From an uncultured Alphaproteobacteria bacterium (GTDB taxonomy: Bacteria > Pseudomonadota > Alphaproteobacteria > RF32 > CAG-239): DNA of 64,000 nucleotides. Position numbers and translations under genes: made by a program. The stretch lies in NCBI GenBank assembly GCA_934248075.1, contig CAKQKH010000004.1, positions 30,286-94,285 on the forward strand, given 5' to 3'. This document shows, in pieces, positions 45,328 to 53,132 of this stretch (positions are counted from its first letter, which is position 1; every line of letters begins with the position of its first letter). The notes below the pieces were generated by a model. It was not told the origin of the DNA, did not search any database, and saw only the letters and a list, made by a program, of their open reading frames with translations.

Positions 45328-45594
45328 TTAGAGATTAATGGTTTTGATTAAATCACCCAGCCAGACATCGGCGCCCTGATTAATAATCCGGCGGAAATTT
45401 GCGGCGTCTTGCGGGTTTTCGCTGTCCAAATCCGCCAACAGCTCCCAATCGGCTTTTTGTTGCACATAATCGCAAAACTCCAACACCAGATTCATACGGC
45501 GAGAATACCCCAGTTCATTGCTGAAATGATTGAGTTCAAAATATGTAAAAAGCTGATTAGCTTTTTCGGCGAGTTGGTATTGACTAAGCTTCAT
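45328..45594 (-). CDS. hypothetical prophage protein (88 aa) with repressor-controlled promoter
   Basis: An 88-residue acidic, helical protein. No recognised family. The ATG has no clear Shine-Dalgarno, but a strong sigma70-type promoter with an operator-like site lies just upstream (45625-45654), so it is probably expressed when the prophage repressor is removed. It is the leftmost gene of the element and the only minus-strand gene besides the repressor. An excisionase- or regulator-like role is possible by position only. Confidence 0.6.
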   Translation of the reverse strand: MKLSQYQLAEKANQLFTYFELNHFSNELGYSRRMNLVLEFCDYVQQKADWELLADLDSENPQDAANFRRIINQGADVWLGDLIKTINL

Positions 45595-45624
45595 AAATTA
45601 TGTCCGTACATTAAATACGACCAA

Positions 45625-45654
45625 AATATACGATATATGTACTTGAAAAGTCAA
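45625..45654 (-). promoter_or_regulatory. promoter with operator O4 for the 88-aa gene
   Basis: On the minus strand TTGACT (45649-45654) and TATATT (45625-45630) are separated by 18 bases. The spacer and -10 overlap TACG-N5-TGTA (45629-45641), which differs by one base from the TACG-N5-CGTA sites in the repressor region. Confidence 0.6.
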
Positions 45655-45684
45655 GTCGCTGATATACGGATTGTGTATATAAAT

Positions 45685-46431
45685 TTACAGCTTTCTGATA
45701 ACGCAGGCGACACGCCCCAAAATACGGCAATCTTCCAGCTTGCATTCAAAAGAGCTGTGTTTGGCGTTGTCGGCGATAATTTTGAGCATTTGCGGATTAC
45801 TGTTGGGGATAAGCTCGATTCGTTTAATAGCCACGCCCAGCCCGTCCCAAATAGCAAACACGCCCGCCGGAGAAGGGGTTTTGCCGGCGGCGGAGGTGTC
45901 AATAACCGCCTTGTCTCCGGCCATTATGGTCGGCGCCATGCTGTCGCCCAGGGCTTCTATAATATAGGCGTTTTGGTTCTGCACATTAATTTCGTTCAGA
46001 TAATCCGCCGGAATGCGCCAACAATCCTTGATCCGCCTTGAGGGCAGATAGTCCGCGTTAAAGTGGCGGCTGTCTTCTTGCAAAAAGCCATTAATTTCGT
46101 CATCAAAATCTTCCACCGCAAAATTTCGTTTGTTATATACGTCAAGTTCGGGAACATTTTGCTCGATTTCATCAGACAAATATTCGACGCTGTTTTTGTC
46201 GGTCAGGCATATATTGTTAGATATTCCGGAGTTAAAATTGAGCATACTGTCTAGGCGGATGTGCAAAATTTCGGCGGCTTTTGCCACTCTGTCCAGCGGA
46301 ATAGCTTTGGTTTTGCCTGAAAAAAGCTCATAAACTCTGCTGGCCGGCCAGTTTAATTCTTTGGCAAATTTTGCGGGATTGCTGCCAAGTTCGCTCAGTC
46401 GATCTCGTAACCAGTTCCATCGTTGTTGCAT
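45685..46431 (-). CDS. prophage CI/LexA-like repressor, S24 peptidase domain
   Basis: A 248-residue repressor. Residues 1-60 form a helix-turn-helix (PAKFAKELNWPASRVYELFSG). A linker with acidic segments follows, and the C-terminal S24 domain has the catalytic Ser164 (GDSMAPT) and Lys203 (VAIKRIEL). Such repressors hold a prophage silent and cleave themselves when RecA is activated by DNA damage. It is divergent from the right operon, and the 163-base intergenic region has three TACG-N5-CGTA-like sites. AAGGA precedes the ATG. Confidence 0.92.
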   Translation of the reverse strand: MQQRWNWLRDRLSELGSNPAKFAKELNWPASRVYELFSGKTKAIPLDRVAKAAEILHIRLDSMLNFNSGISNNICLTDKNSVEYLSDEIEQNVPELDVYNKRNFAVEDFDDEINGFLQEDSRHFNADYLPSRRIKDCWRIPADYLNEINVQNQNAYIIEALGDSMAPTIMAGDKAVIDTSAAGKTPSPAGVFAIWDGLGVAIKRIELIPNSNPQMLKIIADNAKHSSFECKLEDCRILGRVACVIRKL

Positions 46432-46460
46432 GCCGATTATCCTTAAATATTATCATAAAC

Positions 46461-46550
46461 TACGAAAATAGTATCCTAAAACTCGTTTTTTGTAAAGATA
46501 CGATAAACGTATAAAATTTACTTGACTTGTTAGTACGCATACCGTATTAG
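46461..46550. promoter_or_regulatory. prophage operator region O1-O3 and rightward promoter
   Basis: Three related 13-base sites: TACGAAAATAGTA (46461-46473, one mismatch), TACGATAAACGTA (46499-46511, perfect) and TACGCATACCGTA (46534-46546, perfect). A rightward promoter TTGACT (46522-46527) with TATTAG (46545-46550), spacer 17, overlaps O3. O1 lies where the repressor's own promoter should be. This is a lambda-like immunity switch layout. Confidence 0.65.
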
Positions 46551-46594
46551 TAATACAGTTTTAGTTGTAAAAATCTCAAACGTTAGGACTACCC

Positions 46595-47032
46595 GTGATT
46601 ATTCAGCATTCCAACTCTTCTGCCAAATTTTCATCACCGCGCTTTTTTCGCCGCAAATTACAAGATGTGCGAATCTGGAAACAAATTACTGCCGCTGGGC
46701 TCGAGTGGGCGGCGCTGAGAATTTGCCGTGGTTACAGTTATATTGTGCAGGGCGGAAATGTCCGCGTTTCCTCGTGGACTGAGCGGGTTTCCACCAGTTA
46801 TAATCATCATGGCGGCGGGGCGGAAGTCTCAGATTGGGAGTATTTGCAGCGCTGTAAACAAGACTACTTGCGTTGGGTTGATGTCTGCCGACAGCGGGGA
46901 GTTTGCTCACCGGCGGCAATGGATATCTTATTTTTTGGTAGTCAGGCGCGTGAGATTGAACAGCGCTACCGCCGCCGCCATGGCTGGGCAATTTCAAATC
47001 TGCTCCAAGCTCTTGAATTATATAGAAAATAG
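46595..47032 (+). CDS. prophage protein of unknown function (145 aa), first gene of the right operon
   Basis: A 145-residue basic protein rich in Arg, Trp and Tyr. The C-terminal part (AREIEQRYRRRHGWAISNLLQALELY) could be a helix-turn-helix. It is the first gene under the repressor-controlled rightward promoter, a place usually taken by a regulator or early gene. The ORF begins with a GTG at 46595 (ACCCGTGATT). No firm family. Confidence 0.6.
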   Translation: MIIQHSNSSAKFSSPRFFRRKLQDVRIWKQITAAGLEWAALRICRGYSYIVQGGNVRVSSWTERVSTSYNHHGGGAEVSDWEYLQRCKQDYLRWVDVCRQRGVCSPAAMDILFFGSQAREIEQRYRRRHGWAISNLLQALELYRK

Positions 47033-47037
47033 CAAAG

Positions 47038-47046
47038 TTATCCACA
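47038..47046 (+). other. consensus DnaA box
   Basis: TTATCCACA, a perfect match to the DnaA-box consensus, right after the 46595 gene and before an AT-rich stretch. Only one box was noticed, so an origin is not shown. Confidence 0.5.
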
Positions 47047-47050
47047 GGAC

Positions 47051-47090
47051 TTGACAAGTCGGGACAATTACTATACAAATTATGTATAAT
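47051..47090 (+). promoter_or_regulatory. possible promoter upstream of the small membrane ORFs
   Basis: TTGACA at 47051-47056 and a perfect TATAAT at 47085-47090, but 28 bases apart. A better spaced -35 for the TATAAT would be GGACAA at about 47062-47067. It would drive the two small membrane proteins and perhaps the late region. Confidence 0.4.
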
Positions 47091-47174
47091 CGAAGCGTAT
47101 ATAGTATCCCCGCCAAAAGGCAATAATGTCATTTTTACTATCATATATCACAATCAGGTGTTTAGGATATTTAA

Positions 47175-47267
47175 ATGAGTGAATTTCTCAAAGTTCTTAA
47201 AATTATATTGCTTTCCAATATCATTGGTTTTGGAGCGGCAACAATTTATGTCATTTATTTAGGATAG
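47175..47267 (+). CDS. 30-residue single-helix membrane peptide
   Basis: Short gene: 30 residues, almost all one hydrophobic helix (MSEFLKVLKIILLSN..., ending VIYLG). AGGATATTTAA lies just upstream. It is followed at once by another small membrane ORF. It may be a small phage membrane protein; coding status is uncertain because of length. Confidence 0.4.
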   Translation: MSEFLKVLKIILLSNIIGFGAATIYVIYLG

Positions 47268-47271
47268 CTCA

Positions 47272-47400
47272 ATGCTCAATCTTGATAATCAACATATAAA
47301 ACTTTTTCTTAAGTGGTTGTCCATTTTGTTTTGGATAGTTATAACGCCGTTTGGACTGCTGGGGTTAACGGTATTTTTATTTGGCGGATATTTAATGTAA
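47272..47400 (+). CDS. 42-residue membrane peptide
   Basis: Short gene starting 5 bases after the previous stop, with AGGATAGCTC in front. It has one long hydrophobic stretch (FWIVITPFGLLGLTVFLFGG). Possibly co-translated with the 30-residue peptide. Function unknown. Confidence 0.4.
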   Translation: MLNLDNQHIKLFLKWLSILFWIVITPFGLLGLTVFLFGGYLM

Positions 47401-47411
47401 ATATACCGAAG

Positions 47412-47463
47412 CTTCTGTTTTCAATCAACCGCCCGAGGTGCTTTGCCTCGGGCTTTTTTTATG
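47412..47463 (+). repeat. 52-bp direct repeat carrying a terminator, left copy
   Basis: Identical over 52 bases to 48425-48476. It contains the terminator GCCCGAGG-TGCTTTG-CCTCGGGC followed by seven T (47430-47460). The two copies bracket the genes at 47474 and 48019, 1013 bases apart. Confidence 0.9.
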
Positions 47464-47473
47464 GAGAAAATAA

Positions 47474-48019
47474 ATGGGAATTTATACCAATTTTTTTAAT
47501 GAAACACCGGAAGAACAAGAACGCCGTCGTCAAATGCTTTATCAAAAGTATGATGATGTCGTTCAAAAAAGTCAATATAGTGATGATGATATAAATAATC
47601 CTGAAAAGTTTGATAGCATTAAAAGAAGCTGGACAGTTAAAGATGCTCAAAATCCTGCGTTGCAAATCGGTCAGGCCATCAAAGATATGTCAGATGAGTA
47701 TGATTTGATGAAAAGTCATAACTATAAGAATCTTGATGATTATTATCATTGCAAAGCAAATTATAATGCGGCAAGTCACGGAATATTTGGCAATGTGACA
47801 GCAAATGTTTTAGGAACAGGAAAAGAAGTATTTGATTTGTTGCGTAATGTGTTGTATAAAAAAATGCCTGTTGAGGCAGCGCAGAAAGACATGCAAAATG
47901 ATTTGACTGTAAACCGGATTGGGCGAGATAGAGCACGTTCTTGTTTAGGAATATCGGCGCAAGATGCTTGTTCTGATTATCGTGATAAGAACCAATCTCT
48001 TCCTAGGAAATATTGGTAA
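47474..48019 (+). CDS. prophage cargo protein (181 aa), possible effector
   Basis: A 181-residue protein, more AT-rich than the phage structural genes. The start MGIYTNFFNETPEEQERRRQ resembles that of the Tlde1-like protein at 62536 (MYNFYNQYDPWDTEEERRKK), and both have GAAAATAA right before the ATG. The second half (DDYYHCKANYNAASHG, then GTGKEVFDLL and NRIGRDRA) has the look of small catalytic or toxin-like domains built on His/Glu/Asp helices, but I cannot name it. No signal peptide. It lies in the cassette between 52-bp repeats and overlaps the next gene by one base (TAATG). Confidence 0.65.
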   Translation: MGIYTNFFNETPEEQERRRQMLYQKYDDVVQKSQYSDDDINNPEKFDSIKRSWTVKDAQNPALQIGQAIKDMSDEYDLMKSHNYKNLDDYYHCKANYNAASHGIFGNVTANVLGTGKEVFDLLRNVLYKKMPVEAAQKDMQNDLTVNRIGRDRARSCLGISAQDACSDYRDKNQSLPRKYW

Positions 48020-48423
48020 TGAAGAAATTAATCTACATATTTAAGTCGTTGATAAAAACGATTTTAGTCCTACTGCTCTTAGGTCCGCTGGTTTTATTGC
48101 TGTTTTATTGGTTTGATGATGCCGGAGCTTGTCTTGATGCCGGAAAAGTCTGGGATTATGAACAAAAACAATGCCGCGATGATTGTTTGGTATGGCAGCC
48201 GGAGTTTGGTTGCATAGCCCTCACTCCGAAACAGGTGAAGCTATTTGCCGAGTGCCGGCATAAAGTCGGTCGCTGTCCGGCCGATGATGTCTATGCGGAC
48301 ATATGTCTGCAAAATAATAAGGCGCTTAATTTAGATAGCGGCGCCTGTCTCTTTACATTTTTGCCGACAGATTGCGGAAAACTTAGTGGACATTGGAAGT
48401 ACCCTGCTGTTTGTAATAAATAA
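48019..48423 (+). CDS. membrane-anchored Cys-rich protein, possible immunity partner
   Basis: A 134-residue protein. One transmembrane helix at about 8-32, then a periplasmic domain with about ten cysteines (KQCRDDCLVW, ECRHKVGRCPADD). It starts in the stop codon of the 47474 gene, so the two are translationally coupled. Layout (cargo protein followed by an anchored periplasmic protein) is what an effector-immunity or toxin-antidote pair would look like; this is inference. A lipid or surface-exclusion role is also possible. Confidence 0.65.
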   Translation: MKKLIYIFKSLIKTILVLLLLGPLVLLLFYWFDDAGACLDAGKVWDYEQKQCRDDCLVWQPEFGCIALTPKQVKLFAECRHKVGRCPADDVYADICLQNNKALNLDSGACLFTFLPTDCGKLSGHWKYPAVCNK

Positions 48424-48424
48424 T

Positions 48425-48476
48425 CTTCTGTTTTCAATCAACCGCCCGAGGTGCTTTGCCTCGGGCTTTTTTTATG
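48425..48476 (+). repeat. 52-bp direct repeat carrying a terminator, right copy
   Basis: Second perfect copy of the 47412-47463 repeat, with the terminator at 48443-48473. It separates the cargo cassette from the terminase gene. Confidence 0.9.
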
Positions 48477-48494
48477 CGCAAAAGGAGTGCTTAG

Positions 48495-49832
48495 ATGAAG
48501 TCAAAGCCCAAACTGCTGGAACTAAAAATTGAGATTGCCGAGGTTTTTAAGCCGCTTTTGAGCGAGAATTGGCGAATTAAGTTTTATTATGGCGGGCGCG
48601 GCGGCGGCAAATCTTATGCTTTTGCCGATAGTCTTTTGTTATTGGGGCGACAGAAAAAACTCTTTATTGCTTGCCTGCGGGAGATTCAGGATTCTATCAA
48701 AGATTCCGTATATAAATTGTTATGTGATCGCATTGGCGCGTGGGGCTTAGATGATTATAAAATTTTTGAGAGCCGGATTGAGAACAAAATCACCGGCAGC
48801 AAATTTATTTTTCGCGGGCTGCGCGATCAGGACATCAGCAACATCAAGTCGCTTGAGGGCGTGGATATCGCATGGATTGAAGAGGCGCATACCATAACCA
48901 AAAAATCCTGGGAGATTTTAAGCCCGACTATCCGCAAAGACGGATCGGAAATCTGGATATCCATGAACCGCGAGGCCGAAAATGACCCTTTGTGGGTATT
49001 GGTCGGCAGCAAACCCGATGAGCGGACATTGGTGCGCAAAGTCAATTATTATGACAATCCGTTTTGTCCGCGCGAGCTGCGCCTGCAGGCGGAAAAATGC
49101 CGTCGGGAAAGTCCCGAGGACTATGAGCATATTTGGCTGGGCGAGCCGATTCGTCAGGGCAATTACAAACTTATATCTTCCGCTCGGGTGCGTGAAGCGT
49201 TTGTCGCCAAAATAGATTCCTGCAACTCGCCGCTGATAATTGGTTTGGATATCGCTCGTTTTGGAGATGACCAGACTTCGTTTTGTTTTCGGCGCGGGCG
49301 CTGGTGTCAGCGTTTTGCCGCTTATAAAAAACTGGATAATGTCGCGGTTGCCAATTTGGCCACCAATTTTATTCGAGAACATCAGCCGCATCGGGTGTTT
49401 ATGGATGTCGGCGGGCAGGGCGCCGGAGTTTATGATATTCTCAAAGATCGTGGTTTCGGCGAGATAATCCGCGGAGTATATTTTGGTGAAAAAGCCCTGA
49501 ATGAAAGCCGCTATTACAATCGCCGCGCCGAGATGTGGGATGAGATCCGTTTGTGGCTGGAGAGCAAACCGGCGGTGCAGCTTCCCTCAGATGAGGAGTT
49601 GCTAGATGATTTGACCTCCATCAACAAACAATATGACCGGCGCGGCCGCCTGAAATTGGAGGAAAAAGACGAGCTTAAAAAACGTCTTGGCCGCTCTCCG
49701 GATAAGGCCGATGCTTTGGCGTTGACCTTTGCCGAGCCGGTTTATGACGACGGTGCGCCAAAACTCTATGGCAACGGTCGTTTGACTTTTGAAGATTTGT
49801 TTAACTCACAACCAAGGAGAGTAGAATGGTGA
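48495..49832 (+). CDS. phage terminase large subunit
   Basis: A 445-residue DNA-packaging motor of the PBSX/Terminase_3 type. Walker A is GGRGGGKS at 33-40, Walker B-like VDIAWIEEAH near 125, and the C-terminal RNase H-like nuclease begins IIGLDIARFGDDQTSF. The end contains KADALALTFAEPVYDD. AAAGGAG precedes the ATG. No clear small subunit lies directly upstream. It opens the structural operon and overlaps the GroES-like gene by 7 bases. Confidence 0.95.
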   Translation: MKSKPKLLELKIEIAEVFKPLLSENWRIKFYYGGRGGGKSYAFADSLLLLGRQKKLFIACLREIQDSIKDSVYKLLCDRIGAWGLDDYKIFESRIENKITGSKFIFRGLRDQDISNIKSLEGVDIAWIEEAHTITKKSWEILSPTIRKDGSEIWISMNREAENDPLWVLVGSKPDERTLVRKVNYYDNPFCPRELRLQAEKCRRESPEDYEHIWLGEPIRQGNYKLISSARVREAFVAKIDSCNSPLIIGLDIARFGDDQTSFCFRRGRWCQRFAAYKKLDNVAVANLATNFIREHQPHRVFMDVGGQGAGVYDILKDRGFGEIIRGVYFGEKALNESRYYNRRAEMWDEIRLWLESKPAVQLPSDEELLDDLTSINKQYDRRGRLKLEEKDELKKRLGRSPDKADALALTFAEPVYDDGAPKLYGNGRLTFEDLFNSQPRRVEW

Positions 49833-50083
49833 GAGCCATAGCCGATCGGGTGTTCATTCGCCTCGATCAAAAACCTGCCGCCACTTCCGGCGGCATTATT
49901 TTTACCGATGATTTTGTTTCCGAGCGCACTGTCGGCACGGTGGAAAGCGTTGGCCCTGATGTTAGCAGCGTCAAGGTTGGCGACCGAGTTTTGTTTCATG
50001 TTTTTGATGATTTGCCCAGTTATGATCCGGAGGTGGTCGTAGTGCGGCAAAATTCTTTATTGGGAGTGTTTACCGATGACTAA
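49826..50083 (+). CDS. phage-encoded GroES-like co-chaperonin
   Basis: An 85-residue protein with the Cpn10/GroES pattern: IADRVFIRLDQKPAATSGGI, then GTVESVGPD and VKVGDRVLFHVFDD, and a last strand QNSLLGVF. GroES caps the GroEL chamber. Phage versions (such as T4 gp31) adapt GroEL to fold the capsid protein. Here it sits between terminase and portal, overlapping both (7 and 8 bases), so it is part of the morphogenesis operon. AAGGAGAGTAGA serves as ribosome binding site. Confidence 0.9.
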   Translation: MVRAIADRVFIRLDQKPAATSGGIIFTDDFVSERTVGTVESVGPDVSSVKVGDRVLFHVFDDLPSYDPEVVVVRQNSLLGVFTDD

Positions 50084-51989
50084 GCAGCAACAAGTTGAGC
50101 AATGGTTGAAAAAAATTTCCGTCGCCGAGCAGAAATATGCCGATTATTACAATCTGGTCAAAGAAACTCGTGATTTTTACAAGGACAGCCGCGGGCAAAC
50201 TTACCAGAACGGACATTATAATATTTTTTGGTCCACGGTAGAAACCCTTAAACCGTTTCTTTATTTCAAACAGCCCAAGCCCTGCATTGAGCGCGGCAAC
50301 AAGTCATCTGCCAAAGTTGAAAAACTGGCCTGCGACATTTTGACCAAAGCTCTGGAGTGGAATTTGCGGCAGTTTGATTTTGACAGTGTCATAAAATACG
50401 CCCGCAACGATTTTTTAATCAGCGGCTGCGGCATTGTCTGGGAGCGTTATTGTCCCGAGTTCAAACTGGTTCCGTCAGCGAGTGATTCCGGCCGCCTGAT
50501 AGAGGTTAAAGCCAATGAAAAAGTTGTGTCCGAATATGTCAGCCCCGAGCATTTTTTGGCTGATTGTGATCAGGTTGGCATTTGGGAAGACATCAGCTGG
50601 CTGGCGCGCAAAATATTTATGAGCAAACAAGAGGCGGTTGAAATTTTTGGCGCTTCTGCCTGTGTCGGGTTGGTCAAGTCCGGAGAAAAGGGCTACCAAA
50701 ATAAAGAAATTTGCGTCTATGAGGTGTGGGATAAAACCACGCGCAAGGTTTATTGGCTGGCCAAAGAGAAAACCGATGATTTCTTAAAAGTTGCCGCCAA
50801 TCCGTTGTCAATCACCGGTTTTTTCCCGTGTCCGAAACCGATTTTTGCCACGTTGACCAATGACAGCATTATTCCGGTGCCGGATTATGATATGATTAAG
50901 GAGCTTCTGCACGAGTTGAACGGCATTAATTCTCGAATGAAACTGACCATGCAGGCGCTTAAAGTCAGCGGCGCTTATGACAATTCGTTTCCCGAATTGG
51001 CCGGCATTTTCAGCAAAGACGTAACTTTGGTCGCCGCCAAAGATTTTCAGCGCCTCAAAGATTGCGGTGGTCTGCGCGGTATTGTCGATTTTATTCCGAT
51101 AGAGCAATATATTTCGGCGCTTCAGCAACTGGCCGAGCGCCGGCAAGATGTTATCGGGCAGATTTATGAGGTAACCGGCGTTTCTGATATCATGCGCGGT
51201 AGTTCCAATGCCGCCGACACTGCCACTGCGGTAACGCAAAAGACCAATTTCGGCACTTTGCGCAATCAGGACCGGCAAAATGATATGCAAAGGTTTATTC
51301 GAGATTTGTTTGTCATAAAGGCCGAGATTATTTGCGAGCAGTTCTCAACCGATGCTTTGTTGGAGTTTTTGCCGGCTGACCAACGGCGCCAGCCCGAGGC
51401 TTTGGCGGCTGTGTCTTTGCTTAAGGACGAAAAAATGCGCGGTATGAGTTTGGAGATTGAAAGCGACAATGTTTTTAATGCCGAGGAAGAGGCGCAAAAG
51501 GTTGTAAACGGAGTGCGCGCGCTCAACGAGCTAATCGGCGCCGCCCTGCCAAATGTCAGCCAACAGCCGCTGCTATTGCCGCTATATCGCCGTATGGTCG
51601 AGGCTGTGTGCGCATCACTGCCCAAGGCGCGCCCGTTTGAAACGGTGATAACCAAAGTTTTTGCCGATGTGGCGGCGGATTTATCCAAAACCGAAGCGCC
51701 GGAGCCTAATCCGCAACTTGAGCTTGAGCAAGAAAAAATCGCTCTGGAGCAAGAGAAAAACCGCCTCAAATCACGAGAATTGGATATCAAGGAAAAAACC
51801 GAGGACGCCAAATTGTCCTTAACTGAGCGAGAGATGGGATTGCAAGCCGGACTAAAGGTTCAACAATTGGCCGACGAGCGCAAAAAACTTAACTCCGATC
51901 CGGTGGTGATTCATGATCGTCAGCCGTTGCCGGTTCCCGCTCGCAAAGTCGATACCAATATCACCACCGGTTTGGTCAAAAAATTTTAG
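50076..51989 (+). CDS. probable portal (head-tail connector) protein
   Basis: A 637-residue protein placed right after terminase, with the size and mixed alpha/beta character of podovirus portal proteins. Residues about 540-610 form a charged coiled coil (LELEQEKIALEQEKNRLK). The portal ring is the DNA gate and the docking site for terminase. The identity rests on position, length and general pattern (VTGVSDIMRGSSNAADTATA is reminiscent of portals), not on a decisive motif. Confidence 0.8.
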   Translation: MTKQQQVEQWLKKISVAEQKYADYYNLVKETRDFYKDSRGQTYQNGHYNIFWSTVETLKPFLYFKQPKPCIERGNKSSAKVEKLACDILTKALEWNLRQFDFDSVIKYARNDFLISGCGIVWERYCPEFKLVPSASDSGRLIEVKANEKVVSEYVSPEHFLADCDQVGIWEDISWLARKIFMSKQEAVEIFGASACVGLVKSGEKGYQNKEICVYEVWDKTTRKVYWLAKEKTDDFLKVAANPLSITGFFPCPKPIFATLTNDSIIPVPDYDMIKELLHELNGINSRMKLTMQALKVSGAYDNSFPELAGIFSKDVTLVAAKDFQRLKDCGGLRGIVDFIPIEQYISALQQLAERRQDVIGQIYEVTGVSDIMRGSSNAADTATAVTQKTNFGTLRNQDRQNDMQRFIRDLFVIKAEIICEQFSTDALLEFLPADQRRQPEALAAVSLLKDEKMRGMSLEIESDNVFNAEEEAQKVVNGVRALNELIGAALPNVSQQPLLLPLYRRMVEAVCASLPKARPFETVITKVFADVAADLSKTEAPEPNPQLELEQEKIALEQEKNRLKSRELDIKEKTEDAKLSLTEREMGLQAGLKVQQLADERKKLNSDPVVIHDRQPLPVPARKVDTNITTGLVKKF

Positions 51990-52000
51990 AGGAGAAAAAT

Positions 52001-52207
52001 ATGGCACCCAAAAACAAAACTACTTTTGAAGATATCTTAACCGAGCTGGAAGAGGCTAGATTGCTGGCGCTGCGCAATGAATCTCCAACCGCGGCGATTT
52101 CCGCCTCTTTAGGCAAAGCCAAAGTTTTGGCGATTCTTAAAGAAAAAGCCACGGCGCAAACTCCGGCCGAAGAAGCCTACAAACAAATCTTAGTCGAGTT
52201 TGTGTAA
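52001..52207 (+). CDS. small prophage protein (68 aa), possible small terminase-like
   Basis: A 68-residue helical protein. The segment NESPTAAISASLGKAKVLAIL is like the DNA-binding helices of some small terminase subunits, although the position after the portal gene is unusual. GAGGAGAAAAAT precedes the ATG. It may instead be a head-assembly factor. Confidence 0.6.
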   Translation: MAPKNKTTFEDILTELEEARLLALRNESPTAAISASLGKAKVLAILKEKATAQTPAEEAYKQILVEFV

Positions 52208-52229
52208 GGCCGCATGGAAAATTAAACCA

Positions 52230-52454
52230 ATGTATTTCAACAAAAACTGGACGGACAGCTTGCGGCTGCCCGATGGCTCGGTTGTGTCTTCATCAACCGA
52301 GCTGGAGCAATATTTGCGGGACCATGATTTGTCCCTAAAACAGGATTATTCCGCTGGTTGGCTGCAAGGTCGGCGGCGGCATAATGAAAAAGCTCAGCGG
52401 ACGCAGTTGTTCGCTGACTTCATTCAACATTACAAAAGGAGTATTTGGAAATGA
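52230..52454 (+). CDS. small hypothetical prophage protein (~74 aa)
   Basis: About 74 residues from the ATG at 52230; an in-frame start at 52200 overlapping the previous gene is also open. Contains a short beta-hairpin (LRLPDGSVVSSSTELEQYL) and a basic C-terminal helix. It overlaps the scaffold-like gene (ATGA). Function unknown. Confidence 0.55.
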   Translation: MYFNKNWTDSLRLPDGSVVSSSTELEQYLRDHDLSLKQDYSAGWLQGRRRHNEKAQRTQLFADFIQHYKRSIWK

Positions 52455-53101
52455 CCACAGGATTAAAACCGGAAAGTCAATCAGACGAAACCTCAGCCGC
52501 GGCTTGCGAGCAGTTGCCGCCTGTCAAGCCGGAGGCTGATTATTTGACTGCGCCGCGTTCTTACAAAAAAGAATATGCCGAAACCTTCAAGACGCTGCCG
52601 CCCGAAATGCGCAAATATTTGCATGAGCGGGAGAGCGAAACCGAAAAAGGCTTTTCGCGCATAAACAATGAGCTAAACAACCGCCGTTGGATTGACGATG
52701 CTTTTGCCTCGCGCCTTTCGCGGCTGGAAAAACTCGGTATTAACAAGGCTCAGGATTGGGTTGAGACCATGGCGCGGATAGATGATGCGCTGGCTGCCGA
52801 TCCTAACCAAACCTTGCGTGAATTGGCGCAGATTTACGGAGTCAAAGACAGCGCGTCTGCTGCTCAGAATTATGAGCGGGAGCTTACGTCTTTGCAGCAG
52901 GGGCTGGCGGAATTAAACCGCAACTTCAATCAGTTTGCCCAAGAATATAAAGCCAAATCTAAAGATGACGAGCAAATTGCCTTAAGCCAAAAAGCCCGCG
53001 AGGCCTCATTTGCGCCCAAAGGCAAAAACTCGGCGCGGGATTTGTCCGAACTCACCACGCGTGAGGTTTTGGAGCTGAAATTTGCCGATTATGACGATTA
53101 A
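52451..53101 (+). CDS. probable scaffold/head morphogenesis protein
   Basis: About 216 residues from the ATG at 52451, with AAAGGAG upstream. Highly charged and mostly helical, with a disordered start (Ser/Glu/Pro-rich) and coiled-coil segments (YERELTSLQQGLAELNRNFN). This composition and the place directly before the major capsid gene fit a scaffolding protein that guides capsid assembly. No sequence motif decides it. Confidence 0.7.
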   Translation: MTTGLKPESQSDETSAAACEQLPPVKPEADYLTAPRSYKKEYAETFKTLPPEMRKYLHERESETEKGFSRINNELNNRRWIDDAFASRLSRLEKLGINKAQDWVETMARIDDALAADPNQTLRELAQIYGVKDSASAAQNYERELTSLQQGLAELNRNFNQFAQEYKAKSKDDEQIALSQKAREASFAPKGKNSARDLSELTTREVLELKFADYDD

Positions 53102-53132
53102 TTTTTTAACTTTCTGAAAGGAAAATGTGATT

